Positions 9,101 to 16,984 of a stretch of DNA of 64,000 nucleotides are shown one piece after another. Each line of letters starts with the position of its first letter. Position 1 is the first letter of the stretch. The stretch covers positions 248,001 through 312,000 of the forward strand of contig CAKSNL010000001.1 in the NCBI GenBank assembly GCA_934476235.1, given 5' to 3'. Origin of the DNA: an uncultured Clostridia bacterium. GTDB taxonomy: Bacteria > Bacillota > Clostridia > CAKSNL01 > HGM11501. Under the pieces are notes generated by a model, which was not told the DNA's origin, ran no database searches, and was given only the letters and a program-made list of their open reading frames with translations. The position numbers and the translations under genes are program-made.

Positions 9101-9945
9101 AAAAGCTCCTTCGGGTCATCAAATGTGACCCTTCCCAAAAGTCCGCCCCGAAACTCGTCAAGCACCATATTTGCCGCGCGTTCGGTGTTTATCTCTCCGC
9201 CGGAGACAACGAAGCCGCGCTTTCTCCCTATCATTTCCGTTATTTCATAGCCCGCAAGGTCGGAAAAATTCTCTATCTTATAGCGCGCCGCTAAATTTTC
9301 AGGATAATTATCGCGCATGAATTCAAGGAAGAAGTGGCAAAGCTCCTCCGTATCTATCACATCATCCTTGATGGCGCCGGTATACGCCAGCCGGCGCGCC
9401 GCCTCCTCGTCCGAAAACTTCGGCCAGAGAACGCCGGGTGTATCCAAAAGCTCAAACCCCTCTGTAAGGCGCACCCACTGCTTCGCGCGCGTAACGCCGG
9501 GTCTGTCCGCAACCTCGGTCACCGCTTTTTTTGAAAAACGGTTGATAAAAGAGGATTTTCCGACGTTCGGCACGCCGACAATCATCAGCTTCACCGTGCG
9601 CGCCTTAATGCCCTTTGCAAGGTCGCGCTCCGTTTTTTCCTTCATCATTTCTCTGATTCTCGGCGCAATCTCCTTCATGCCCGTGCCGGACACCGCGTTG
9701 ATAAAAAGCGCGTCCTCCCCGAATTTTTCCTGCCACCGGACATTCTTTTTGGGGTCCGAAAGGTCCGACTTATTAAAAAGCGTAAGTATTTTTTTACCGC
9801 TGCAAAGCCTTAAAAGATCGGGATTTCTGCCGGATACGGGAATTCTCGCGTCCACCAGCTCCAGCACCACGTCGATGAATTTAAGATTTTCCTCAATCAT
9901 TCTCTCGGTCTTTTTCATGTGACCGGGGAACCACTGTATGTTCAA
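9097..9945 (-). CDS. rbgA: Ribosome biogenesis GTPase RbgA/YlqF
   Basis: Circularly permuted GTPase needed for late 50S subunit assembly. Motif order is permuted as expected: FNKSDL (G4), then GVPNVGKSSFIN (P-loop G1) and LLDTPGVLWP (G3). The N terminus MNIQWFPGHM is diagnostic of the family. Length 282 aa matches. The ATG follows a GGAGGGAC-type SD. It is followed by rnhB with a 4-base overlap and preceded by rplS and its terminator. Confidence 0.96.
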   Translation of the reverse strand: MNIQWFPGHMKKTERMIEENLKFIDVVLELVDARIPVSGRNPDLLRLCSGKKILTLFNKSDLSDPKKNVRWQEKFGEDALFINAVSGTGMKEIAPRIREMMKEKTERDLAKGIKARTVKLMIVGVPNVGKSSFINRFSKKAVTEVADRPGVTRAKQWVRLTEGFELLDTPGVLWPKFSDEEAARRLAYTGAIKDDVIDTEELCHFFLEFMRDNYPENLAARYKIENFSDLAGYEITEMIGRKRGFVVSGGEINTERAANMVLDEFRGGLLGRVTFDDPKELL

Positions 9946-9980
9946 AGGAAGTCCCTCCTTCTTTATTTACAAAATGTAAA

Positions 9981-10004
9981 ACGGATTGCATAAAAACAAT
10001 CCGT
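9981..10004 (-). terminator. Hairpin after rplS
   Basis: Perfect 8-bp stem ACGGATTG/CAATCCGT with an 8-base loop, lying between rplS and rbgA. The U-tract is weak (TTTACATTTT), so partial read-through into rbgA is likely. Confidence 0.55.
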
Positions 10005-10018
10005 CACTACATTCATTA

Positions 10019-10381
10019 TTACTGCTCGCTTGAGGTTACGATTTTTTCCTTGACCTTAGCTGCCTTACCTACTCTGTCTCTCAAGTAATAAAGCTTAGCT
10101 CTTCTAACCTTACCAACTCTTACAACTTCGATTCTGTCGATGTTGGGAGAATTTACGGGAATAACTCTCTCTACGCCTACGCCGTAGGAAACTCTTCTTA
10201 TGGTGAAGGTCTCGTTGATTCCGCCGTGCTTCTTTGCGATAACCGTTCCGTCAAACATCTGAACTCTCTCTTTTTCGCCTTCCTTAATCTTAAGGTAAAC
10301 CTTGAGAGTGTCACCGATCTTGATCTCGGGCAAATCAGTTCTGATCTGATCCGCAGTAATAGCCTTCATAAGCTGATCCAT
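10019..10381 (-). CDS. rplS: 50S ribosomal protein L19
   Basis: 120-aa ribosomal protein of the 30S-50S interface. The family core is clear: GDTLKVYLKIKEG, QMFDGTVIAKK, FTIRRVSYGVGVER and KLYYLR. I chose the ATG at 10381 (MDQLMKAI) preceded by AGGGAGG; upstream in-frame codons have no SD. It follows trmD, as usual, but has its own promoter inside the trmD end. Confidence 0.97.
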   Translation of the reverse strand: MDQLMKAITADQIRTDLPEIKIGDTLKVYLKIKEGEKERVQMFDGTVIAKKHGGINETFTIRRVSYGVGVERVIPVNSPNIDRIEVVRVGKVRRAKLYYLRDRVGKAAKVKEKIVTSSEQ

Positions 10382-10454
10382 GAATGTAGCCTCCCTTCTT
10401 AACAAGCGTTCGTGCAAATCCGAGTTTACAGAGGACCGCCCTTTTTACCGATTT
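10382..10454 (-). promoter_or_regulatory. 5' leader of rplS, possible L19 autoregulatory leader
   Basis: About 70 bases lie between the mapped rplS -10 box and the start codon. L19 leaders that bind the protein are known in Firmicutes, and position and length fit. I could not identify the conserved structure by eye, so this is a positional suggestion only. Confidence 0.3.
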
Positions 10455-10483
10455 ATTATATCATACTTTTTCTTCGTTTGCAA
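10455..10483 (-). promoter_or_regulatory. Internal sigma-A promoter for rplS
   Basis: Minus-strand TTGCAA (10478-10483), 17-bp spacer, TATAAT (10455-10460). The -35 box lies within the last codons of trmD. Confidence 0.75.
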
Positions 10484-11207
10484 GTATTTTTTTAACAAAT
10501 TCACGTTCTTTTTCACTCAAAGGGGCTTTTTCTATCATTTCGGGTCTCTTTTTCACCGTATTTATGATGGATTGCTCCCTTCTCCACTTCTCGATATTGG
10601 CATGGTGACCGGAAATCAAAATGTCCGGAACCTTCATGTTATGCCACTCGGGCGGGCGGGTGTACTGCGGATATTCCAAAAGCCCTTCATAGTGCGACTC
10701 GTGCGAAAACGTCTCCTCCGAATCAAGCACCCCGGGAATCATCCTTGCCGACGCGTCAATCACCGCCATTGCGGCAAGCTCTCCCCCGGTCAGCACAAAA
10801 TCGCCTATCGATATCTCCTCGTCCACTATCTCGTCAAGAACCCTCTGGTCGACTCCCTCGTAATGCCCGCAAAGCAGAACCACCGAGTCCCTTTTGCTTA
10901 TCTCGATCGCTTTTTTCTGGTCAAACGTCCTCCCCTGAGGTGACATATATATAACGTGCGGCTTTTTGCCCTCTTTTTTCACAATATCGGAATAGGCGTT
11001 ATATATCGGCATCGGCTGCATCAAAAGTCCGCCGCCCGCGCCGTAGGGATAATCGTCCACCCTTCTGTGCTTATCCTCGGAATAGTCGCGGATATTTATG
11101 ATGTCAAGCGAAAAAAGCTCCTTATCAAGCGCACGCTTTAAAATGCTGACGCCGCAGACCGAATAAAACATTTCGGGAAACAAGGTAAGAACGCTAATCT
11201 TCATCAT
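10461..11207 (-). CDS. trmD: tRNA (guanine(37)-N1)-methyltransferase
   Basis: SPOUT methyltransferase making m1G37 in tRNAs to prevent +1 frameshifting. Signatures: LTLFPEMF near the N terminus, YGAGGGLLMQPMP, the knot segment VVLLCGHYEGVDQRV and IGDFVLTGGELAAM. Length about 248 aa is typical. ATG codons at 11207 and 11204 both follow the GGAAGGA SD; a TTG just upstream is less likely. The gene overlaps the end of rimM. Confidence 0.96.
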   Translation of the reverse strand: MMKISVLTLFPEMFYSVCGVSILKRALDKELFSLDIINIRDYSEDKHRRVDDYPYGAGGGLLMQPMPIYNAYSDIVKKEGKKPHVIYMSPQGRTFDQKKAIEISKRDSVVLLCGHYEGVDQRVLDEIVDEEISIGDFVLTGGELAAMAVIDASARMIPGVLDSEETFSHESHYEGLLEYPQYTRPPEWHNMKVPDILISGHHANIEKWRREQSIINTVKKRPEMIEKAPLSEKEREFVKKILANEEKV

Positions 11208-11694
11208 CAATCAGTCCTTCCGGAATTTGAACCGCGATTTCCTTATTCAAAACGTCGATCTTTTTTACCACGTCGTGAATATTCGGGATATACGCCTTTT
11301 TGCCGTTCGGAAGAAGGGTCTCGAATACATCGTTGCTCCCGGTCGGAAAAACGTCGGTAACTCTTCCTACCTCGCGCACGTCCTCTTTAACGGTGCAGCC
11401 TATTATATCCACTATGAAGAACTTGCCGTCCGGAAGGTCCGCCTCTTCTCTTAAGGCATAAACCTCCCTGCCGATGAGCTTTTGCGCCTCCTCGATCGTA
11501 TCGACCCCGGAAAGCTTTAAAAGCACCGCGCCCTTATGAGCGCGCGAGCCCGTGAGAGTATATTCCTCTTCTCCCAAAAAAACCTTTTTAATATTTTCAA
11601 AAAACTGCGGAGAATCGGTGTAATACACTGCCTTGACCTCTCCCCTTATTCCGTGCGTATTCACAACTTTTCCCGCAAGTAACTTTTCGTCCAT
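11194..11694 (-). CDS. rimM: Ribosome maturation factor RimM
   Basis: 166-aa 30S maturation factor that binds S19. N-terminal RimM domain begins LLAGKVVNTHGIRGEVKA; the C-terminal PRC barrel covers FIVDIIGCTVKED to IPNIHDVVKKID. The ATG follows AGAGGTGTTTTT. It overlaps trmD by 14 bases. A strong hairpin separates it from khpA, so rimM-trmD may be transcribed by read-through at lower level. Confidence 0.95.
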   Translation of the reverse strand: MDEKLLAGKVVNTHGIRGEVKAVYYTDSPQFFENIKKVFLGEEEYTLTGSRAHKGAVLLKLSGVDTIEEAQKLIGREVYALREEADLPDGKFFIVDIIGCTVKEDVREVGRVTDVFPTGSNDVFETLLPNGKKAYIPNIHDVVKKIDVLNKEIAVQIPEGLIDDED

Positions 11695-11711
11695 AAAAAC
11701 ACCTCTTTAGT

Positions 11712-11748
11712 AAAAACGGCGGCGTAAAAAAGTACGCCGCCGTTTTTT
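11712..11748. terminator. Strong bidirectional hairpin between khpA and rimM
   Basis: GC-rich stem of about 13 bp (ACGGCGGCGTA pairing with TACGCCGCCGT plus flanking A/T pairs), 7-base loop, flanked by A and T runs. It lies inside an operon, so it probably acts as an attenuating terminator setting rpsP-khpA above rimM-trmD expression. Confidence 0.8.
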
Positions 11749-11757
11749 TGAGCCTGA

Positions 11758-11991
11758 TCAGTCAATGATTTCAACGTTGACTCTTTTGTTCTCCTTAAAT
11801 GAAGCTGCCTTCATCAAAGAGCGGACAGCCTTGGCTATTCTTCCGCCCTTGCCGATTATTCTGCCCATATCCTCGGGAGCAACGCGAACCTCAAAAACAA
11901 CCTCACCGTCGTTCTCGCTTTCGTCTATCTGAACTCTGTCCGGATTATTGACCAACGATTTAACAACGTATTCCAGTAAATCTTTCATCAT
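11758..11991 (-). CDS. khpA: KH-domain RNA-binding protein KhpA (YlqC)
   Basis: 77-aa single KH domain protein with the RNA-binding loop IIGKGGRIAKAV (GxxG). KhpA works with KhpB in RNA binding and cell-envelope control in Gram-positives. The standard position between rpsP and rimM supports the assignment. ATGs at 11991 and 11988 follow AAGGAG; the upstream TTG is not needed. Confidence 0.93.
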   Translation of the reverse strand: MMKDLLEYVVKSLVNNPDRVQIDESENDGEVVFEVRVAPEDMGRIIGKGGRIAKAVRSLMKAASFKENKRVNVEIID

Positions 11992-12003
11992 CAATGCTCC
12001 TTA

Positions 12004-12249
12004 TCAGTCAACGATTTTGGATCTCTTAAGAAGACTCTTAACGCTCTCTGTGGGCTGTGCTCCGTTAGCGATCCATTCCTTCGCCTTGTCCGCGTCAATC
12101 TTTATATCAGCGGGCTCAACCATGGGATTGTAAGTACCGATCTCCTCGATGAATCTTCCGTTTCTGGGGAATCTCGAATCAGCTACTACAACACGGTAAA
12201 AGGGGCTCTTCTTAGCACCCATTCTTCTGAGTCTGATTTTAACTGCCAT
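12004..12249 (-). CDS. rpsP: 30S ribosomal protein S16
   Basis: 81-aa protein beginning MAVKIRLRRMGAKKSPFYRV, the family signature. The ATG at 12249 follows GGAGGTGAAAAAG, fixing this start over a longer in-frame extension. It lies directly after ffh in the usual Firmicute order. Confidence 0.97.
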   Translation of the reverse strand: MAVKIRLRRMGAKKSPFYRVVVADSRFPRNGRFIEEIGTYNPMVEPADIKIDADKAKEWIANGAQPTESVKSLLKRSKIVD

Positions 12250-12289
12250 CTTTTTCACCTCCGAAAATTTCTCTATGTCAAAAAATCGG

Positions 12290-13621
12290 TTACATGCCGA
12301 ATTTTTTTCCAAACCTCTTCATGAACTTGCCGTTTGAGAGCTGCTTCATCATTTTCTGCATGTTCTCAAAGTTGTTCAAAAGCACGTTAACGTCCCTGAC
12401 GCTGGTGCCGCTCCCGTCCGCTATCCTCTTTTTTCTGCTTGCGTTGATAACGGAAGGATTTTCGCGTTCCTTTTGGGTCATCGACTTTATTATCGCCGCG
12501 GTGCGCCCCATCTGCTTTTCGTCAACCGAAACGCCGGAAAGCGCCTTTTTGTTGACACCGGGAAGCATCCCCAAAATATTATCAATAGGACCCATGTTTT
12601 TCATCTGGTCCATCTGATCCAAAAAGTCATTTAAGTTAAAGCTTGCCTCGCGCATCTTCTTTTCAAGCTCGGCGGCTTTTTTCTGGTCAAAAGCCTCCTG
12701 TGCCTTGTCGATAAGGGTCAGAACATCGCCCATGCCGAGAATTCTCGACGCCATACGGTCGGGATAAAACGGTTCGATATCGTCCATCTTCTCGCCGGAC
12801 GCCGCAAACTTTATCGGCTTTCCCGTGACCGCGCGGACGCTTATCGCCGCACCGCCCCTGGTGTCCGAATCAAGCTTGGAGAGCACGACTCCCGTAATGT
12901 CAAGCTTATTATTGAATATTTCGGCGACGTTCACCGCGTCCTGACCGGTCATGGAATCGACAACCAGCAAAATCTCGTCAGGCTCCGTCGCGTTTTTGAT
13001 ATTGACAAGCTCGTCCATAAGCTCTTCGTCAATATGGAGTCTTCCGGCAGTGTCTATTATCACCGTATCGAAAAGCGAAAGGTCGCACTTTCCGACCGCT
13101 TCCTTCGCGATAGCAACGGGGTCCTTTGACTCCGGTCTTGAGAAAAAGCCCGCGTCCACATATGACGAAACGACCTCAAGCTGCTTTACAGCCGCCGGAC
13201 GGTACACATCGCACGCGACAAGGAGAGGACGTTTGCCCTGCTTCTTTAAGTATTTTGCGATTTTTCCCGTCGTCGTCGTCTTACCTGCGCCCTGAAGACC
13301 GACCATCATGATGACCGTGGGAGGCTTGGACGAAACGGAAAGCTTCGCTTCCTCCCCGCCCATCAGAGCGGTAAGCTCGTCTCTTACAATCTTAATTATC
13401 TGCTGACCCGGAGTGAGGCTTTCCATTACCTCGCTTCCGAGCGCCTTTTCGCGGACAGACGCTTCGAAGCTTTTAACGACCTTAAAGTTAACGTCCGCCT
13501 CCAAAAGCGCCATTTTAATTTCGCGCATGGCTTCCTTAACGTCCTTCTCTGAAACCTTTCCGCGACCTTTTAATTTTTTAAAAGTTTCCTGCAGTTTTTC
13601 GCCGAGACTTTCAAATGCCAT
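12290..13621 (-). CDS. ffh: Signal recognition particle protein Ffh
   Basis: SRP54 GTPase that binds signal peptides with SRP RNA and targets ribosomes to FtsY. N domain to about residue 85, G domain with GLQGAGKTTTTGKIA, DTAGRLHID and KLDSDTRGG, then the M domain from about 300 with methionine-rich segments (QMDQMKNMG, MQKMMKQL). 443 aa, normal length. It follows ylxM by 2 bases and precedes rpsP. Confidence 0.97.
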   Translation of the reverse strand: MAFESLGEKLQETFKKLKGRGKVSEKDVKEAMREIKMALLEADVNFKVVKSFEASVREKALGSEVMESLTPGQQIIKIVRDELTALMGGEEAKLSVSSKPPTVIMMVGLQGAGKTTTTGKIAKYLKKQGKRPLLVACDVYRPAAVKQLEVVSSYVDAGFFSRPESKDPVAIAKEAVGKCDLSLFDTVIIDTAGRLHIDEELMDELVNIKNATEPDEILLVVDSMTGQDAVNVAEIFNNKLDITGVVLSKLDSDTRGGAAISVRAVTGKPIKFAASGEKMDDIEPFYPDRMASRILGMGDVLTLIDKAQEAFDQKKAAELEKKMREASFNLNDFLDQMDQMKNMGPIDNILGMLPGVNKKALSGVSVDEKQMGRTAAIIKSMTQKERENPSVINASRKKRIADGSGTSVRDVNVLLNNFENMQKMMKQLSNGKFMKRFGKKFGM

Positions 13622-13623
13622 AT

Positions 13624-13947
13624 TTATTCTCCGATTTCCGACAGCTTCGCGATCATTTCTGCCGCCTCGCCGTCCTCCTCTTTTATGAGAGCATTGATTT
13701 TTTTAAGCCTTTCCTCCAGTGCCCTTATCCTCCCGCCGAGGTGAGTCTTTCCTTCAGTTTCAAAGAGGATCTTTTCACCCTTTAAAATACTGTCGCGCAC
13801 TGCCTGACGTGTGACAAAGGTGTTTTCGGCGATCTCCGAAAGCGAAAGATCCTCGTTATAATATAGATCCATTGCTTCCGCCTGCTTTTCCGTCAAGAGA
13901 CCCTTGTAAAGATCCAGCAAAATTGCCGTTTCGACCTTTTTGTCCAT
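13624..13947 (-). CDS. ylxM: YlxM family HTH protein, SRP-associated
   Basis: 107-aa helix-turn-helix protein (sigma-70 region-4-like) with LLTEKQAEAMDLYYNEDLSLSEIAE-type core and VTRQAVRD recognition helix. YlxM is commonly encoded next to ffh; its SRP link comes from genomic context and limited experimental work in streptococci. Here it is the first gene of the operon, directly behind a strong promoter. Confidence 0.9.
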   Translation of the reverse strand: MDKKVETAILLDLYKGLLTEKQAEAMDLYYNEDLSLSEIAENTFVTRQAVRDSILKGEKILFETEGKTHLGGRIRALEERLKKINALIKEEDGEAAEMIAKLSEIGE

Positions 13948-13984
13948 CGAACCGCTCCCCTTGTAAAGCTAAACTACTTTACAG

Positions 13985-14013
13985 AGTATAACAGATTTTT
14001 TTATGTTTGTCAA
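13985..14013 (-). promoter_or_regulatory. Sigma-A promoter of the ylxM-ffh-rpsP operon
   Basis: Minus-strand TTGACA (14008-14013), 17-bp spacer, TATACT (13985-13990); the strongest match to consensus in this part of the window. Confidence 0.85.
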
Positions 14014-14020
14014 GCTTTTT

Positions 14021-15265
14021 TTACGGCGTTATAACAATTTTTGTTTTAAAAGGAACGGTTGCCACCAGATAGTTTATGTCAGCCGGGTGCAGTCTTATGC
14101 ATCCGTGCGAAAGCTTCATGCCCACACGGTCGTCATAAAGCGTGCCGTTATAGTTATAGAGCGTGGAGTGAAGCGCATATCCGTTATAGAAGCGCATTAT
14201 GGGTCCGCAGTAGAAATTGGGATACGTCCAGCGGTTTAAGCGCTCGATATACTCAAACTGACCCTCGATAGTGGGGGTTGAGTTCGTTCCTATCGTGCAG
14301 GGGTATGAGCCCTGGATAGTCCAGTATCCCTTCTCGCCCTTGAAAAGATGAACGGTAAAGTCCTTTTTCGACACCCAGATAAGATAGTCCGTTCTGCTTT
14401 CATAGCCCTGAGCGTTTACAAAATCCTCATACCGATTTGTCCTGTATTCGGACGGTGTCATACGTATGTCGACCCCGTTATCGGTCTCGGTCACGTTATA
14501 TCCGCACTTAAAGGTCTCTGCAATATCGCGGAGGGGAAGGTATCCCTTTCCGTTAACCTCAAACACCGGGCGGTTTAAATTGTATCCCGCATAGTTTTTA
14601 AGGGCATATATATTGTCCTTAAAAAACCACATGGTGACATTTCCCGTTTCGGAGGAAAGGTGCCACTCGGAGCCGACCCTTTCGCACTTTATCCGAAGGT
14701 CATAGAGCATATCCTCGGACATATAAATCTCGCCGCCCGAAAGGTAATATGCGTAAGGCACCGGATTTTTAAGATAGTAAACTGTATAGGGCTTTTGCTG
14801 AGCCTTGGTATAAAGGTTTATGTAAAAATAAGTCTGGCACGCGGTCTCGCCGTTCCCGTCGGCATAAACGTAAGGCTGAACGGCAAAGCTTGTCCCCTTA
14901 GCGCCGCTATATTCCGCCTCAGCGTCTCCGCTCTCGATTCTGACCGTGAAAATTTTGCCGACGTTATACTCGGGCAGCTCAAACTCTAAATTAAAGCTTA
15001 ATTCGCCCGGAGCTATCTTTATGCTCTTTTTTGATAAAAGCACCTCCCCGTCATACACGCCGAAGGTTATCTCGCGGTTTATATATCCCTCTTTGATAAG
15101 CTCTGCGTGAATCCCTATGCTTTTCTCGGTTAAGGGCTCCATGCTCTCCGGTTCCGTTACCTCGGGCTCGGCTCCGTTTTCCGGCGCCGTATTCTCCTCG
15201 GCAAGCGCCGTCATCAATGAAAAGCAGAGCAGGGCTGCCATTACCAATGCAATAAGTTTTTTCAT
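14021..15265 (-). CDS. Exported L,D-transpeptidase (YkuD/ErfK)
   Basis: 414-aa secreted protein with signal peptide (MKKLIALVMAALLC to ALA), an acidic Glu/Pro-rich linker (about 22-45), a beta-rich middle region, a copper-amine-oxidase-N-like repeat (VNGKGYLPLRDIAETF) near residue 245, and a C-terminal YkuD domain. The catalytic motif SHGCIRLHPAD (Cys389) and the upstream ALHST histidine are present. Such enzymes form 3-3 peptidoglycan cross-links or attach proteins. Downstream of azlCD on the same strand with a 12-base gap, so possibly cotranscribed. Confidence 0.9.
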   Translation of the reverse strand: MKKLIALVMAALLCFSLMTALAEENTAPENGAEPEVTEPESMEPLTEKSIGIHAELIKEGYINREITFGVYDGEVLLSKKSIKIAPGELSFNLEFELPEYNVGKIFTVRIESGDAEAEYSGAKGTSFAVQPYVYADGNGETACQTYFYINLYTKAQQKPYTVYYLKNPVPYAYYLSGGEIYMSEDMLYDLRIKCERVGSEWHLSSETGNVTMWFFKDNIYALKNYAGYNLNRPVFEVNGKGYLPLRDIAETFKCGYNVTETDNGVDIRMTPSEYRTNRYEDFVNAQGYESRTDYLIWVSKKDFTVHLFKGEKGYWTIQGSYPCTIGTNSTPTIEGQFEYIERLNRWTYPNFYCGPIMRFYNGYALHSTLYNYNGTLYDDRVGMKLSHGCIRLHPADINYLVATVPFKTKIVITP

Positions 15266-15277
15266 TTTTCTCCCCCG

Positions 15278-15592
15278 TTATGCTAAAAATTTTATAATAA
15301 GCTCCGTGATATATACTGCAGCGCACGAGAACGCCGCAACCCTCACAAGGCTCTTTTCAAAGTATGAAAGCGCAAGCGCCGTTAAAAATCCGACCGCAGC
15401 GGAAACGCGGTACTCCGTTGAATAAAAAATCGCCGGAATCGTCATAACGCTTAAGACCGCGTACGGCACATAGTATAAAAACGACAGTAAGAACCTGTTC
15501 TTTATCTTCTTTTTCACCAGGACAAAAGGAAGCATCCTTATAAGATATGTGACAAGGGACATTACAAGAAGGTATACATAATAATTTTTCAT
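15278..15592 (-). CDS. azlD: AzlD-type branched-chain amino acid transport protein
   Basis: 104-aa membrane protein with three to four hydrophobic segments, AzlD family (small subunit of branched-chain amino acid exporters). The ATG at 15592 (MKNYYVYLLVM) lies one base after the azlC stop; the SD GAGGAGG is within the end of azlC, giving coupling. The segment TYLIRMLPFVLV is characteristic. Confidence 0.88.
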   Translation of the reverse strand: MKNYYVYLLVMSLVTYLIRMLPFVLVKKKIKNRFLLSFLYYVPYAVLSVMTIPAIFYSTEYRVSAAVGFLTALALSYFEKSLVRVAAFSCAAVYITELIIKFLA

Positions 15593-15593
15593 G

Positions 15594-16304
15594 TCACTGT
15601 GCCTCCTCAACGTCAACCGGGCAGAGACACGCGAAAAGCGCACTTGCCGCAACCGCGCATATTATGACGGAGAAGCCCTGAGGCACCGCCGAAAGCACCG
15701 GTATATAATAAAACGCAAGGCTGAGCATAATTGCGAACAGGATGCACAAAAGCGTCGGAAAATGCTTCTTCGCCGGAGGAATAACTATTGCCGCAAACAT
15801 CGCGTATATCGCGATTCCGAGCGCGCTCGTTACCGATGAGGGCAGAATATCGCCCGCCGCGCCGCCCAAAAGCGTTCCCACGCTCCAGCCGATATAGGGC
15901 GTTAAAATGAGCCCGTAAAGATACTTTCTTCCCACACTTTTGCGGCAGCCCGACGCTACGCCGAACACCTCGTCCGTATTCATGAAAGAAATTATAAACC
16001 TGTCGATAGGGCGGACGTTTTCCGAAACCTTCTGCGACAGGGAAACCGACATCAACGCATAGCGCATATTTATTACAAGCTGGGAAAGCGCAAGCTCAAA
16101 CACCGTTCCTCCGGACGCGATGATAGGCACCGCGGCAAGCTGACCTGCCGAGGTAACATTCGCCATCGACATAAAAAGCGCCTGCCAGACGGTGAGTCCG
16201 TTCCCCACGGCAAAAATGCCGAACGCAAAAGCAACGGAAAGATATCCCAGACAAATAGGGATTCCCGCCGTCACGCCTTTTAAAAAGCTGTTGTTCTCTT
16301 CCAT
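15594..16304 (-). CDS. azlC: AzlC family branched-chain amino acid exporter subunit
   Basis: 236-aa multi-pass membrane protein, large subunit of the AzlCD/YgaZH exporter. Family features: GVTAGIPICLGYLSVAFAFG, MSMANVTSAGQ and INMRYALMSVSLSQ. The ATG follows CGGAGATGCATT. Exports leucine/valine-type amino acids or analogues in characterised members. First gene of azlC-azlD(-L,D-transpeptidase). Confidence 0.92.
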   Translation of the reverse strand: MEENNSFLKGVTAGIPICLGYLSVAFAFGIFAVGNGLTVWQALFMSMANVTSAGQLAAVPIIASGGTVFELALSQLVINMRYALMSVSLSQKVSENVRPIDRFIISFMNTDEVFGVASGCRKSVGRKYLYGLILTPYIGWSVGTLLGGAAGDILPSSVTSALGIAIYAMFAAIVIPPAKKHFPTLLCILFAIMLSLAFYYIPVLSAVPQGFSVIICAVAASALFACLCPVDVEEAQ

Positions 16305-16333
16305 AATGCATCTCCGAAAAAGTTGATACTGCT

Positions 16334-16362
16334 ATTTTACACCAGAACCCCCTTTTTGTAAA
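16334..16362 (-). promoter_or_regulatory. Sigma-A promoter of azlCD
   Basis: Minus-strand TTTACA (16357-16362), 17-bp spacer, TAAAAT (16334-16339), about 30 bases before azlC. Confidence 0.65.
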
Positions 16363-16418
16363 TAGAAAATATAATAGAAAACTCCGTATTTTGGATGTAT
16401 CTTTTCACCCATAATGCC

Positions 16419-16454
16419 AAAAAGACCCGGAAGCGTCACACTCCGAGTCTTTTT
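16419..16454 (-). terminator. Terminator overlapping the end of the YgjP-like gene
   Basis: 13-bp stem AAAAAGACTCGGA/TCCGGGTCTTTTT with one G-T pair and a 10-base loop. The 5' arm contains the last codons of the gene. Confidence 0.7.
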
Positions 16455-16984
16455 ATTATTGCGCCGCCGTGCTCTTTAATATATGCGCGGCACTCTTTAT
16501 ATTCCGGATATACTGCGAGCAAAAGGTCATAGAATTTTTCCGAATGGTTCATTTCCTTTCTGTGGCACAGCTCGTGAACGACGACGGAATCTATTATCTT
16601 TTCAGGCATCAGCATTAAAAGCGCGTTAAAGCTCAAATTCCCGTTTGCCGAGCAGCTTCCCCACCTTGTCTTCTGCGTGCGGATAGTTATGCGCCCGTAA
16701 GTCACGCCTACGCGTTCGGCATAAAAACGGACTTTCCCGGGAAGCAGCTTTTTTGCCTTTTCATAAAGCCCGGAAAGCTCCTCTTTTCCGAGTGGCTTTA
16801 CATTTTCGTTCTCGCGGGCAGCCTTTTCCCTGTTTTTCTCTATCCATGTTTTATGGGAGAGCAAAAACCTTTCTATCTGTTCTTTCGCCGCCCTTTCAGG
16901 CGCGCGGACGGCTATGCTCCCGTCGCCCTTCACCGAAACGGAGAGCGTTTTTCTTTTTGACCTTATAAGAGTATATTCCATCAT
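16436..16984 (-). CDS. YgjP-like metallopeptidase (DUF45/M48 type)
   Basis: 182-aa protein of the YgjP (DUF45) family, a predicted zinc metalloprotease sharing the WLM/SprT-like fold. The zinc motif VVHELCHRKEMNHSEKF has His137, Glu138 and His141 of HExxH; TRWGSCSANGNLSFN just before it is the family signature. No signal peptide, so cytoplasmic. Biological substrate unknown. Its start overlaps the stop of the PstS-like gene. Confidence 0.88.
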   Translation of the reverse strand: MMEYTLIRSKRKTLSVSVKGDGSIAVRAPERAAKEQIERFLLSHKTWIEKNREKAARENENVKPLGKEELSGLYEKAKKLLPGKVRFYAERVGVTYGRITIRTQKTRWGSCSANGNLSFNALLMLMPEKIIDSVVVHELCHRKEMNHSEKFYDLLLAVYPEYKECRAYIKEHGGAIIKRLGV